From positions 38,784,070 through 38,848,069 of the forward strand of contig NC_089749.1 of NCBI RefSeq assembly GCF_040412425.1: a DNA stretch of 64,000 bases, in the 5' to 3' direction. Numbering within the stretch: the first letter of the stretch is position 1; each line of letters begins with the position of its first letter. The position numbers and the translations under genes are program-made. Shown here piece after piece: positions 14,455-25,639 of the stretch. The notes below the pieces were generated by a model. The model was not told where the DNA came from. It worked only from the letters and a program-made list of their open reading frames with translations, and ran no database searches. This stretch comes from Macrobrachium rosenbergii (lineage: Eukaryota > Arthropoda > Malacostraca > Decapoda > Palaemonidae).

Positions 14455-15480
14455 AGGTGGAAGGACAATGCTCCCTACAGCCACACTTGAGAACTTCAGA
14501 GCTTCAGTGATTTCCAGATAGTGGCGTTTGAACACTGGTGAGTTTCCAGCCGTGTACTTCTTAAGCTCATCAAAAAATTCATGATATGAAAATAATTAGT
14601 GGAAGTAGCACCAACAAGATATCATGAACCTTGAGGACTGAATCCGGATTAGCTTGCTTAATGAAGTACAGAATTTGTTTCTCTGATAGCCTTTAAGCGT
14701 TCCTCCTTTTTCCTGATAAAAAAGAGGACCAGACAAACACTGAAGTTCTCCGTAAATAGGCCCTCAAGGTGCGACTGGGCATAAAGACAGGTCTTGTGGA
14801 AGGGAACAACCTTCCAGGGGACCATCTATCTGAGGTCTTCATTTTTGCTAAGAACCTTTGATCTGGGAAAGCAGAACTTCTCCTGACAGGAGAAAATCCA
14901 CATGATTTGCACCTCTAGATAGAGCAGACAGTTCTGATATTCTGGCACCTGAAGCTAGACTAATTAGGAACAATGTCTTCCTTAACAGATTCAAATAAGA
15001 ACATTGATCGTTATTAGTTTCTGAGGCTAATTTTAGAACATCGTTAGAAACCGAAACACACGTATGAGGGACGATCGCTGGTCTCAGTGAGTGCATGCTC
15101 CAGATGGATGAAAAAATATGAATCTGTTAAATCAATCTTAGTATGCAAAGCACCTTTTTCAAAGCTGATTTTCGCTATGTTAATGGTGGCGGAGCAGACC
15201 TTTTTCAAACAGTGACCTAAAGAATGATATTGCCAAATTGGTGGTCATGACTTGACTTCAGATTCCTTCAAAAAAGATGCTAACTTTTAACTGCTGAATC
15301 GTACTGTCTGAGGTAGAATCTCTTTTATCGATTCCAGAAGCAGGTATTAGCGGGATCAATATCCGCACCTCTTGAGCAGCGAATTTCATAAAGTCCATAA
15401 AGCAGGTGTTCAGAATTCTTGAGGAAGCTGACACAGTCCGTGTTGCACTACTTGAGTCAGCTGTGGCTTGGATATTTGAT
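14455..15480 (-). pseudogene. DIRS-m tyrosine recombinase pseudogene
   Basis: Minus-strand reading begins with VDFMKFAAQ-like sequence near 15,390. It passes RKTLFLISLASGARISELSA (14,988-14,920), with Arg in the first catalytic box. It ends with remnants of the His-x-x-Arg region (KVHDI at about 14,623) and a shifted KRHYL-like Tyr region at about 14,515. The protein would cut and rejoin the circular cDNA. At least three frameshifts and several stops are present. It is co-linear with the better copy at 60,057-61,024. Confidence 0.8.
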
Positions 15481-15489
15481 GACACCGTA

Positions 15490-17075
15490 GTTTGAGCTCC
15501 AGAAGAAGGGAACCAATTGCTCTTCGGCCCAGTTAGGGAGCTACCAGGGCCGCCAGTGAGGGCTTCTGAGCTTGTGCAGCACCTTCATCAGCAGGTTTAT
15601 TAGTGGGAACAGATAGATTTTCTGCCATTTGTTTCAGTCCACTGACATTGCGTCCGTGGCGTGGCTTCGAGGATCCAGGTTGGGAGCAACATAACAAGGG
15701 GTTTGTGATTGCTCTCCATTGGCAAACAAGTCTACACAGGCCGGAACCTGGCGGCATATCCATCTGAAAGAAGCCCGTCCAGGACCATTCTGACTCAGCG
15801 GAGTTGCCCTGGACAGGGGAGTCTCTGGCGACATTCGGTTCCTGCTAGATGGGTAGCTGACAGGTGCCAGCCATGCTCTCGCCAGGAAAATGGCTATCAT
15901 CCTTGGTTTATCCCAGCTCGGTTACAGAACCCCCTCTGTTTATGCAATGTGCCACTACTCGCTGTCCAGCACCAGCCTGATATGAATCTGGGTGGTGGGG
16001 CACAGTTTCAGAGTGCAGAAACACTGCCATCGCCTCCAAAATGTTTATGTGGAACTGACGGAACAGTGTGGACCATGTACCCTGTACCTTTTCTTTTGGT
16101 GAGTACCCTCCCACACAACTAAGCGTCTGTGTGGATTATTAGAGCTGGGGGAGGGAATTGAAGGGAACTGACCGAGGGCCCTTGACTGTGGACCCACGGC
16201 CAGTCTTTTCCTCAGCACGGAGGAATTAAAGACACCTTGTCCTGCAGGCTTGACACTGGCCGTCTCCGCCACGCTCTGTTTATGTCTTTCAGTTTTGCTT
16301 TTAGGAGCAGGTCTGTTACAGATACGAACTGAGGGCCAGGATTCTTTCTTGCGTTCTGCGAAACTTCACCACTTTGAGGTGCCTGGTGGCGCGGCGCATT
16401 TCTCTCCGTTTGGCTGGCGGAATAGACAGCTTGTGCGAAATCAGATCCCATTGGATACCCAGCCACTGAAATCGAGCCTCCGGAGTTAGGCGGGACTTCG
16501 CCCTGTTTATCTGAAAGCCTAGGGATTCCAGAAACTCGATCACCATGGCCGTAGCTCTCCGGCGCTCCAGTTGGATGCCCAGATTATCCAATCGTCTAGG
16601 TATCTGCGACCATGACCTCCCCTGGGACATAACTAACACTACCCGTGTCCGCCAGCTTTGTGAAAATTCTGGGTGCTATGTTGAGCCCGAATGGCATGAC
16701 CCTGAAGGAGTAGGCTTGTTTCCCCAGTCTGAAACCGAGGAAGGGAGAGAAGTTCCGCGCAATCGGGACGTGATAATATGCGTCTGAAAGATCTATAGAG
16801 GTGGTGACGGCTCCACGAGTAAGTCCGTACCTGCTTGCGATTGTAAGCATGCGAAATTTGTCACATTGTATGTAAAGATTGAGGCGAGAGATCCAGTACC
16901 TTTGTTGACTGGAGTCTTTCTTGGGAACACTGAACAGTCTGCCCTGGAAATTTCAGGTGTCTCACTTTCTTTATGGCCCCTCTTTTGGAGTAATTCCGCG
17001 CAAAGTCCATGACTGGAAGGCGGCTGGCAAATCTGATCAGAGGAGGGCCCTTGATCCAACTCCACCCCCAAACCT
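15490..17075 (-). pseudogene. DIRS-m reverse transcriptase-RNase H pseudogene
   Basis: Clear RT blocks are visible on the minus strand: AVTTSIDLSDAYYHVPIARN (16,808-16,750; catalytic Asp), then QAYSFRVMPFGLNIAPRIFT, then SLGFQINRAKSRLTPEARFQ (about 16,510-16,450). RNase H and connection follow, with SFRWICRQVPACVDLFA, CYVAPNLDPRSHATDAMS (15,780-15,640). The YLDD region at about 16,600 is damaged: the frames read GNLGIQL-like sequence around it. Multiple frameshifts split it into at least six pieces. Plus-strand open frames across this region are shadows of this gene. Confidence 0.85.
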
Positions 17076-17149
17076 TTGGAGACTATACTGTGGGCCCACA
17101 GGTGAAGGTCCCCCGGGTCCTAGAACAGGTGAAGTCTGCCGCCCACCTG

Positions 17150-19113
17150 ACTGGTCTCACCAGGAAGGTGCAGGTTTCACCTCCTCTACCTCGGCCTCCT
17201 CTCCCGGGAGAGAATTCGCGTGGCAGCCTCTGAGGCCCTGCTCACCGCCTGTAAAGCCCTCGAAGCCCTGGCCCTCATGGAGGTTGTGGCGGGCGTCCCA
17301 CGGAAGGCGCGACGGGAGTGTTGAGCTGGCACATAGCACAGACTGTGAGTTGGGCATAGAGGTGAAGGCTAGCAGCTTGCGAGACAGGTACAACCTGGAC
17401 AACAGCCTGCTGTGCTGTCTTCTGTGCCTCTGTATCTCTTGCCAGGTCTATTTTGAGGCAGCGGACTCCAGGGGGTTTCCTTTTAAAGCGGGGATACCCC
17501 AGCCCGGGGCGCAGAAACTCAGGTGCCTGGTTTGCCTCAGCCAGGACGTGACTTCTTCTTCCAGGAAGAGACTAGCTCCCAGAAGGAGCTTTTCATGAGC
17601 TTGTTAGGCTCATGTCTTGTAATAGCGTCGCGAAGATGAATTTCGGCGGTTCATCCCGCTACCATGAAGTCAAACAAAATCGTCTGAAATCCGCTAACAG
17701 AGACTTCGTCAGAACTTGGAAGAGTGGCTCATCGTAAAACGTCACTGCGGTTGATTCCGCCAGGCACAGGGAGTTCAATGATTGGCTCAACCGACACCTA
17801 GCCTGAAACTCAGCTTTCAGGAGGGCTACGACAGTTTGAGAGCTCTTTCGCTGAACAAGGTGGATGCACCTCCGGGTCAGCTTGCCCGTTGCTAAGTAGC
17901 GGGGCATCCTTCCAAAATTCATCGTCTCAGGCCTCCTTCAAAATTCATGCGTCTCGAAGATCGAAGTGGGATCAGTCCGGGCGACCAGCAGCTTACCTTC
18001 GAGCAATAGCAGGCAGTCGCGAGAGCCACGTAGTCATACGGGGGTCGGGATCCTATCTCCCACTTGAGAACATCATGAAGTTGCCCTTGAAGAGGAGTCA
18101 ACCGTGTTCTCCTTCTGCCACTCATTAAAGGTGTCGTGTAGACTGCGCCTGGTCCCTTCAGAAGTCACTGCTTCCCTTCGGGACCTTATCGTCCTTACCC
18201 AAGCTTCCTCCATCAGCCTGGCAGAAACTGGTGAGTGGGCAACAGATCAGAGGAAAGAATTCCAATTCTTTCCAAGCCTCTGGCGATGCCTAGACCCTCG
18301 ATCATTAGGGTATCTTCATGCGAGTGAAGGGCCAAACGCCAGGGATTTCCCTTGTCAAATGGAGGAGGGAGAGCGGAGGAGGCATCCGGAATGAGATAAT
18401 GCACTGCTGACCACGGAGCACATGAACCGGTATGTCTCCTGGCTCTGCAACCTCTCCGTAAGCATTAGCTTGCATCAGCCTCAGAGAAAACTTCTGCAAG
18501 CATTCGGTAAAGCGCCTCCGGGTCAAAGGCAGGAGAGAGGAGGCTGGCAGCAGCTGCCCTCAAACTCGGCTCCCTTGCAGAGGAGTGGCCTTGCCTCTGC
18601 GAGCCGCCGGACCTAGCGTCGAGGCTTCACCAGAGGAAGGAGTTGCCTTGTGAGGCTGCGGACTTATAGCCCTTCGCCTTTGATTCTTCAACTTGGGGAC
18701 AGCGGATTGCGCCCTGTCACTCCAGAAGTCTGAAGATTTTAGAAAACTGAAACGAAGAAGAAAGCGGATGAAGGGGAATCAAAAGAGGAGCCCGTCCCCA
18801 CTGCCTCCACTTACCTCCCTACCTACCTCCTAGTCCTGTTGGTGTTCGCAGGTTCCAGGTCGAGGTATATGGCCCTTACTTCCTTGACCTCCGTACAAAT
18901 TTTCATCCTGGGGGCTGGGTTTCTACCGGATCTGCTCGATGACGATGGCGGCCGGTGGAACAACCCGCTGAGATCGGGCTTCCGGGGTAAAGCAGGTTCC
19001 GGATGTTTCTCATCAGGATATGCGGCTTCCCATTTGAACGTTCCTGCCGTAGCCAACTACCCAGGCTCGAAAGGAACCCAAGGCATGCGTTCACGGGAAA
19101 CTTGAGTCGACCT
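17150..19113 (-). pseudogene. DIRS-m gag pseudogene, main exon
   Basis: Minus-strand blocks match the gag of DIRS-1: GKPHILMRN with LLYPG near 19,020; PPFDKGNPWRLALHS (about 18,370-18,320) with TLMIEGLG; and LNSLCLAESTAV with DEPLFQVLTKSLL (17,780-17,700). The exon opens near 19,113 directly after a pyrimidine-rich ctcttccag acceptor, with a VDSSF start equivalent to VDESF in DIRS-2. An in-frame stop follows within six codons, and more breaks occur later. Confidence 0.75.
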
Positions 19114-19234
19114 GGAAGAGAGCAGGACTTAATAACCTGGCGCTCGGTAAAGAGATATATAAACAATATATGAGCCTGCACTTACTTGAAACAATTGGCA
19201 ACCAGGTAAACTAAAGGCGGTAACTATGGAAACA

Positions 19235-19425
19235 CCAACTCGTCCTGGACAAGCTCGTACAGAGCCAAGCAAACGCCCTCACAACGATCCGGTGCCATAC
19301 GATAAGATTGTCGTCACTTTGCACAGCCCGAATGAGGCGGCAGACAACGTGCCCATAGGGCTGGTGCAGCATAGCAGTGCACCGGGCTCCTCTAGCGTAC
19401 TGTCTGTAAGTAGGAGAGAATTATC
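19235..19425 (-). pseudogene. DIRS-m gag upstream exon (Cys/His-rich), decayed
   Basis: On the minus strand a conserved acceptor, ctacttacag, precedes a stretch homologous to the Cys/His exons of DIRS-1 (55,867-56,037) and DIRS-2 (62,771-62,941). It reads EEPGALL, PMGT, SGCAK and IVWHRI across shifted frames and ends near gacgagttg where the other copies have their splice donor. Several Cys of the presumptive zinc-binding module are recognisable only by changing frame. Confidence 0.55.
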
Positions 19426-19429
19426 GTGA

Positions 19430-21768
19430 CACACTAATTTAAAAGGCGCGCCCAGAAGCAGAACTGGCGGAGATAGGGGCCCAGCAAACAACAGCAGGTA
19501 ATGGAGCATGCTAAATAATTTATACCGAACCGCCCGTATTCGAGAACAGATAAATCAAACCATTATGACCCACTAAATTAGGAGCGCGGAGATAGTTCGG
19601 CCAGACGGAGGCCTCAACCTAGGATCATGCAACTCTTAAATATAAAATCAGCAAAAGTATAATTATTGCAGTCCGGCAGCAAGCATTAATTTATACGGAC
19701 CTGCGAATGCTCGGCGGGGCGATAAACCAGAGCAAAACACTGACGCACATTAAATCAAGAAACTCCGGAGATAGTTGGCGGAGTAGGACCTAACTTAGGA
19801 TCATGCAACTCTATAATTGTAGAATTAGCAAAGGAATAATTACTGCGGAGACGGTAGTAAGTAAATAGTTAACAACATAGGATAGCAATACACTGCTGCT
19901 GGTCAAAGTGCTCCGGCTGCAAGACCCTCCGAGATCCGTGCCTCCGCCCTTGGTTACAGTGGGAGGCGGGGTAAATCATTACCTCCGGGTTGGTATGCAG
20001 CTGAACTGGGGTGTGACTGGCCAACCTGCTGAAAATAGGCACCGGAGTAGTGGCGCAGGTAAGAAGAGCAGCAGGAGGGCCGGGGACAGCGGAAATGGAA
20101 CCAGTTGGGAAATGTTTAAACCTGAGGGTGATCGAAGTTCAGCCCGACCCGGAGAGCGCAGGCAACAGAAACATCAGCCAGCGGTTGACACTAGAAACGG
20201 AGGCCAGGAGAGTGGGTAACTCTCTAGAGCTGGGAGCCGGACTAGTCCCACGGGGTGCGATCGAAGAACCAACATCCCACTGCAGCGAGGAGGTGACACA
20301 CCACACTGGCAAGTCAGGAGACAGTACTTAGAATGGTGGAATCGAGAGTTATGTGTTCAAGTGGACAGGATTTGCAGCTAAAACTCCCGCGGGATGCTCC
20401 GGAAACAGGCGTGTATCAGCTTCCTGCTCTTGGGGAGACTCATGACACTCACCAAAGTACTAGGGGATAGGACAACAGCATTAGTCTGCTGTGCCAAACT
20501 CTCACCCTCCTCTTAAGGCTGGCCCAGACAGTAAAGGGAGGAGAGAGGAGAGGAAGAGGGTGAAGGAGAGAAATTCCACGTGCGTAGTCCAACCAACAAC
20601 GACCCATAGGGTAGAAGGGCAATGCATAAGAAAGATCCCCCATTTTATTTTCCTTCTCTCCCTCATTGGGGAGGAGGGATGAGGCTTCAGATGCCTAGCA
20701 AACCCGAAACAGCGACAGGCTGGATGGAACAACAAGCGGGGAACTCCTCGACCAGCTACCCCTCCCTCCCCAGCTCAGCGGCAGTCCGAGAGATGGGACA
20801 ATGCAAAGCTAACCTGGACCTAACCCACGATTGGGCAGAGGGCTAGGCTAGGATCAATTTGCTTGATAGAGTACTAACAAAGTTAACCAAAAACTATAAA
20901 TGGCATCATATACAAAATTGCTAAGAACTTGTGCTAGCGTATAGCCTAACGGCGGCGAGCAGGAAGTAAACGGCAGCGTCCACCTGGCCTTGAGCTGACT
21001 ATTAAATCAGATTATCCACGTCATCCATTACACAAATCAGAGAAACGCGACAAAGAAAGCACCGCAGCGGAGAGGAATCTATCGGCGAGAGCCTGGTATC
21101 GACATGAATTAACTCAGAACCAAGATAAGGGAAGCCTCCGTGAATAGTAATCAGGTACCAGGAACTGCCTGACATGAATAAACACCTCAGGAACTTCTTG
21201 AAGAATTACGGCTTATGAGTAAAATTGCCAACGACCGAGAAACCCTGCGAAAACAGCTGGCAAGGGTGTGCCTCCAAGGTCATCATGGCAGACTGACCCT
21301 GTAAATGTTAACACAGGCCAATAAAGCCTCACTGATGGCAAAAATCCACGAAGATGGTACCCAACTTCCCACAGCGTTGGTACTTGGTATGATGAAACTC
21401 AAGGAAATTAGAGGCAAAGCCAGCACAAGAGAAAATATCTTCGAAAGAGGAAAAAGCATTGCTAGTATGGAAGACTAGTGCAGTGCGCTGTAAAGTTGAT
21501 CGGTTGGCAGACTTAGGTGGGTGGGCGTTAGTCGACTCCTCACATTCCGGGGTTTTTGTCATTCTGGGATATCTACAGGTGCAGTCCTGTGGCGGTGGCA
21601 ACAATCACTCACACCTATACCGACGTCTATTCCATAATGAGTGTTCGATCTGGGGGTAATAACCCCAGCATTTCCTGATAGCTTTTTCTCTGGTATATTT
21701 GCAATATCTATACACAATTCGTGCTTGATAGGAATTTCACCGGCTGACACAGGGACGAGCTCAGAAAA
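19430..21768 (-). other. DIRS-m 5' terminal repeat and leader
   Basis: The terminal repeat (about 21,470-21,768) aligns on the minus strand with the DIRS-2 left end. Shared features include ccggtgaaattcc, aaatataccagagaaa and ttacccccagatcg, in the same order. The leader contains two ~180-bp direct repeats (aggatcatgcaactct at about 19,623 and 19,799), the counterpart of the ~200-bp leader repeats of DIRS-2 at 61.9-62.6 kb. No independent gene seen. Confidence 0.7.
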
Positions 21769-23209
21769 GAACAGCTACAGTAATTTGTTTTCATTCAAAT
21801 TCTCTACATATGTGGTCTTCTAAGTTCGAATATAGCCTAGCCTACACTAGGGTATTTAGTACCATGTATACATATATGGTAGCCTAGCCTACACTAAAAC
21901 GTATACTCTATACATGTACACAGTATGGTAACTATTAATATCAGCTAATTCTGGGGGTTCATGCAGAGCGACTTATGATAATTCAATACAAAGAGAAACT
22001 GAATAACAAACAAGAATTAGCTTTGCCTACACTATGGTATATAGTATACATATACGGTAGCATAGCCTACATTATCCTGTACTCTATATTTACGTATTAT
22101 ACAAACTCAACATAACGACTATGCACCTTTTCCATGGATCTTTTAAAATGTTATGCCTTAATTCACTGTATCCAATAATATTGTATACTGTATATTCTTA
22201 TATTGCTTTTGTATTATAAATTGCGATCATAGCAATCAATGTTTTGGTTTGGAAATCGATTACGCTGTAAGTTTATTTCGCAGCATTCAACTCAGTTCAG
22301 AGTGCTTTTCTTTCTTCTAGTTAGCATAAATGAATCTCTAGATACTTTATTTATGTATCAAGGTTATTTTTCGTTAAACCGTACTACGTGTTTCAAAGTC
22401 AAAATATAGCTTACATAATTGTGAAATTAATTTAGCCATTTGTTCGTTAACAGATGACGTTGGCCATTTGGGGGCTTTTGTTGTGTAAAAAAAAATCAAG
22501 ATTCCGTTTGTTATTTTCACTTGATTTCATCATAATACGAGCTTTACGTATTTATCGTTTATCGGCGTAAAAATAGTAGAATGTGTTCTTTCATGCCCAT
22601 TAGTTTTGATTAAAATACTTTCTCTCCAATTTTAATTACGGTCGAGTTTCATCCATGTTGTCGATGCACGATAATTTATAGTCATTAGCAGCTTGAACAT
22701 TGTTTTCTCAGCATCAGCTATAACTTGCAGCTTAAATTTAGCAGTATATTTCCTTGCCAATCTTTTATCCATACCAAATAAGGGTATAATGTAAAAAATA
22801 CATCAGTCCTGTTCTACTTAACATCATTTGTACTATAACTACAGTAATTTACTACCGTACGATGGTTGAAATACAAGCAAAATGGCTGTTGTTATCCGAT
22901 TCCGTGATAAGTAAAACAGCAGTTTCTCATTCGGTTGTTTATGGCTGTACGCATTTACGCAAGAGTAAAACATTACTAACAATACAGTTATCATTCTCTT
23001 TTACTTTTTTAACTAGAAGATGGGATAAAGAGATGGAGGAAAAGAAGTTGGTCTATTGTAATTTGGTCTCTCTCCCTGCCTGACTGTAAGCTGCTGCCTG
23101 TGCCCGTGCAAAATGTAAAAATAATTTATAAATATTGTAGTATCGGTATTAATTGCTTACCCCATTGCAAAATCGAATTATTGTAAGGCAAATTATCATA
23201 ACTCAAGCA
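21769..23209. other. Gene-free AT-rich stretch
   Basis: No gene recognised. It contains two loosely repeated blocks of tagcctagcctacact with tatacatata (about 21,833-21,930 and 22,020-22,090). Otherwise unremarkable. Confidence 0.55.
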
Positions 23210-23311
23210 CTACCCGAGTATTTCAATATTTTTATCACAAAAAGTATATTTAGTCATGAAAATGAGATGAAAATATAGTAATTAGTGAATATTTCTCAGT
23301 GAAAAATACCT
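23210..23311. mobile_element. MITE fragment shared with 8952-9310
   Basis: The blocks ttttatcacaaaaagt and atttagtcatgaaaa, with gtgaatatttctc, recur in the same order as at 9130-9211. It stops abruptly at the first base of the Ty3/gypsy fragment, so the junction is an insertion or deletion breakpoint. Confidence 0.75.
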
Positions 23312-24095
23312 GTCCGAGCTGTGGTCTACCCTGGCACGCCAGCTGGGGACATCTCACCACACCACCACCGCCTACAACCCCGCAGCCAACAGATTGGTGG
23401 AGAGGTTCCACAGGTCCCTGAAGGCGTCCCTCATGGCTCGCTGCACCGCCGAGGATTGGAAGTACCAGCTACCATGGGTCCTCCTCGGGCTGAGGACTGC
23501 CCCCAGAGCCAGCGGCAACCCGTCCGCAGCAAAGAAAGTCTACGGGGTGCCCCTCATAGTCCCGGGAGAACTCATCATGGGAGATCGCCACAACCTGACA
23601 ATCCAGAGGCTCCGCAGGATAGTCGGGAAGTTCGCTCCCTGCCAGCGGACATACACCGATAGGTCGTCACCTTTCACGCCTCCCGGCCTGTCCTCCAGCA
23701 CCCACGTATTCATCAGGAACGATGCCATCTGCCCTCCACTGACCAGACCCTAGGGGCCCCTTCCGCGTGCTCAAGTGGAACACCAAAGCATTCCGGCTGG
23801 CCCTGCACGGGAAGGACGATTGGGTGTCTGTCAACCGCCTCAAGCCTGCCCTGTTGGAAGAAGCCATCGACGATACCACGCAGCGCCCTCCGCAAGGTCC
23901 GTCGCCTCCGCAGCCAGCCCAGCCCAAAAGAAAGTCGCGAGGCCACCCCCGGAAGCACCCAGACAGCGCCCTAGCCAGCCACTCCCGCTCACACCGCACC
24001 CCCCCAGCTAACTTCGCGGAGCCGCGGCACTCTCCAGCGGCCCAGCAGATACCTAGTTTAATCAGACGCTACCCACGTCTTGTGGGGGGGGGGAG
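23312..24095 (+). pseudogene. Ty3/gypsy integrase C-terminal fragment
   Basis: The reading frame starts mid-domain with LWSTLARQLGTSHHTTTAYN then PAANRLVERFHRSLKAS, the end of the integrase catalytic core (its Glu lies in LVERFHR). It continues to WVLLGLRTAPR and VYGVPL. A GPY/F-like chromatin-tether region follows (GPFRVLKWNTKAFRL, VSVNRLKPAL), then a Pro/Arg-rich tail. A TAG at 23,751 and a change of frame of about one base separate the two halves. All upstream parts of the polyprotein are missing. It is GC-rich compared with its AT-rich neighbours. Confidence 0.88.
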
Positions 24096-24455
24096 TATTG
24101 TAAAGTCCCCGCTAAGTGGGTTTTCTATGGTGAGCCGCCTGTTTTCTACGATGGCTCCCATTCGAGGCTGAGTCAAGCAAAGGAGCCACATTTTTTTCTA
24201 TGTAAATACGTATCTATTACTGATTCAATTGCACCTGTCTTCTTTCCATATGTGTTAGAATATTGTTGCGTCATTTCTTGTTAACTTACCTGTCATATTA
24301 TTTGTATTTACCTGTTACAATTAATACCAAAAGTAACTGACCTCAGGTCACCTGTATTCTATTGTATTCCTCTGTGTGACCTCCGCACGCCGCTTCATAA
24401 GTGGCCTGCATTCTGAATAAACCAGCAGTACATGTCCACCTGCTCAATATTTTGC
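24096..24455 (+). repeat. Ty3/gypsy 3' LTR (probable)
   Basis: A G-run polypurine tract (ggggggggggag, ending 24,093) sits directly before a sequence starting tattgtaaagtcccc, the expected position of a 3' LTR. An aataaa-like poly-A signal (ctgaataaacc) lies near 24,413-24,421. The right border is uncertain because no 5' LTR is in the window to compare. Confidence 0.65.
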
Positions 24456-25600
24456 ACCTCTTATAGGGGTTGCTTTTTTGTTTTTAAGTGTATTTATTGA
24501 GTTTATTTTGTTACAAGTACAGTAGGGGAAAATTAGTTTAGATAATTGCTTTTTGCATCAAGTTGTCATTTTAAAGTGTGATAGTTGTTGTTTATTAGCA
24601 TATTTAGTGTTTACAGTTATGAGGTATTGACAAGGTTAGGTCAGGAAGGGTACAGAGTTGCCCGTAGATAATATTACTCGCCCTTATTTGGATTTTGCCA
24701 TTATCTGAATGGGCCTTGGCGCTGTTAATCTGGATAATCGAGGGATTACTTTCATATCTAACTTTAGACTTTTCATTATTGACTTCTATAAGTATTCTTG
24801 TATTTCAGGTTATTTGGAATAGCAGTAACTGTTCTTGATTCAGCTATCCAGCAGTTGCCCTCTTCTGCATTTTAGGAAATTAAAAGCAGGCACTCATATG
24901 TGGGAGAAAATATTCTTAAATAATTACATGCAATTCCTGACTATATACAGTTCATCATCACCCCTGGTTTATCATGATAAAGGCACTCCTTGTTCATTCT
25001 AAACATGAAAAACTGACATGGTGTGCTGAATCAAGGAAGGTCAAGCATTCTATAAAAGCTGAGCCTGCTACCTGGTTTTAAATCCAAGGATGCATGCATT
25101 TACTTTCCTGTCTGCTTTCCATTTCAAGTGTCATACTTAGTGTACAATGTTCTCTAATATAAATATTTATTTTCTAATTTTTTTCTTTTTTGTGATTTCA
25201 GCTTTAGTGTTTTACCTTTCCCTGCATTTCCTCTCTATTAATTTATACAGCGAGTTTTTAAATTACAGGCAATTATACAGTAGAATATGGGGTCCACTAG
25301 ATTTTAGCAAAGCCCTAAGGATATGGAGTACTGTATTCATCTTCTTCACAACAGGGTCTAGAGAAATATGATCAACCTTACTTGGTTGTCATGACCCTTG
25401 CAATAAATTCTTGTTTTTTAGTCTAAGAACCTTCAAGAATCTGCTCTCTGAACAACACAATATTCCACAAAAAATATAATATATTACAGTTTATGTTGTG
25501 GTCTGTACTACTTATAAGATTACAAATGACAGACTCTGATGTGCATATCTTACCCATTGTTGGTGTTGCTTAATTTTACTTTAGGAAAGATTTTTCCTTT
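24456..25600. other. Gene-free stretch
   Basis: AT-rich sequence with no recognisable coding motif on either strand. The open frame near 25,147-25,371 is Phe/Leu-rich and unsupported. Confidence 0.55.
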
Positions 25601-25639
25601 GGAAATCATGAGCAATTCATTAAAACCAATCAAATCAAA

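Larger units (their letters stand above)
14450..21768 (-). mobile_element. Decayed DIRS-type retrotransposon (DIRS-m)
   Basis: A ~7.3-kb minus-strand element: 5' terminal repeat at the right edge, then leader, gag, RT-RNase H, and tyrosine recombinase ending near 14,455. Its left terminus, read on the minus strand from 21,768, begins ttttctgagctcg and continues gtgtcagccggtgaaattcc. This matches DIRS-2 at 41,436 and 51,372 (ttttctgagctcgg). All genes carry stops and frameshifts. The 3' end, including the internal complementary region and right terminal repeat, appears lost and replaced by the GGA array. Confidence 0.85.

Noticed and set aside
16921..17598. 225-codon plus-strand open frame
   Set aside because: Antisense shadow of the minus-strand DIRS-m RT and gag; low-complexity and with no recognisable motif.
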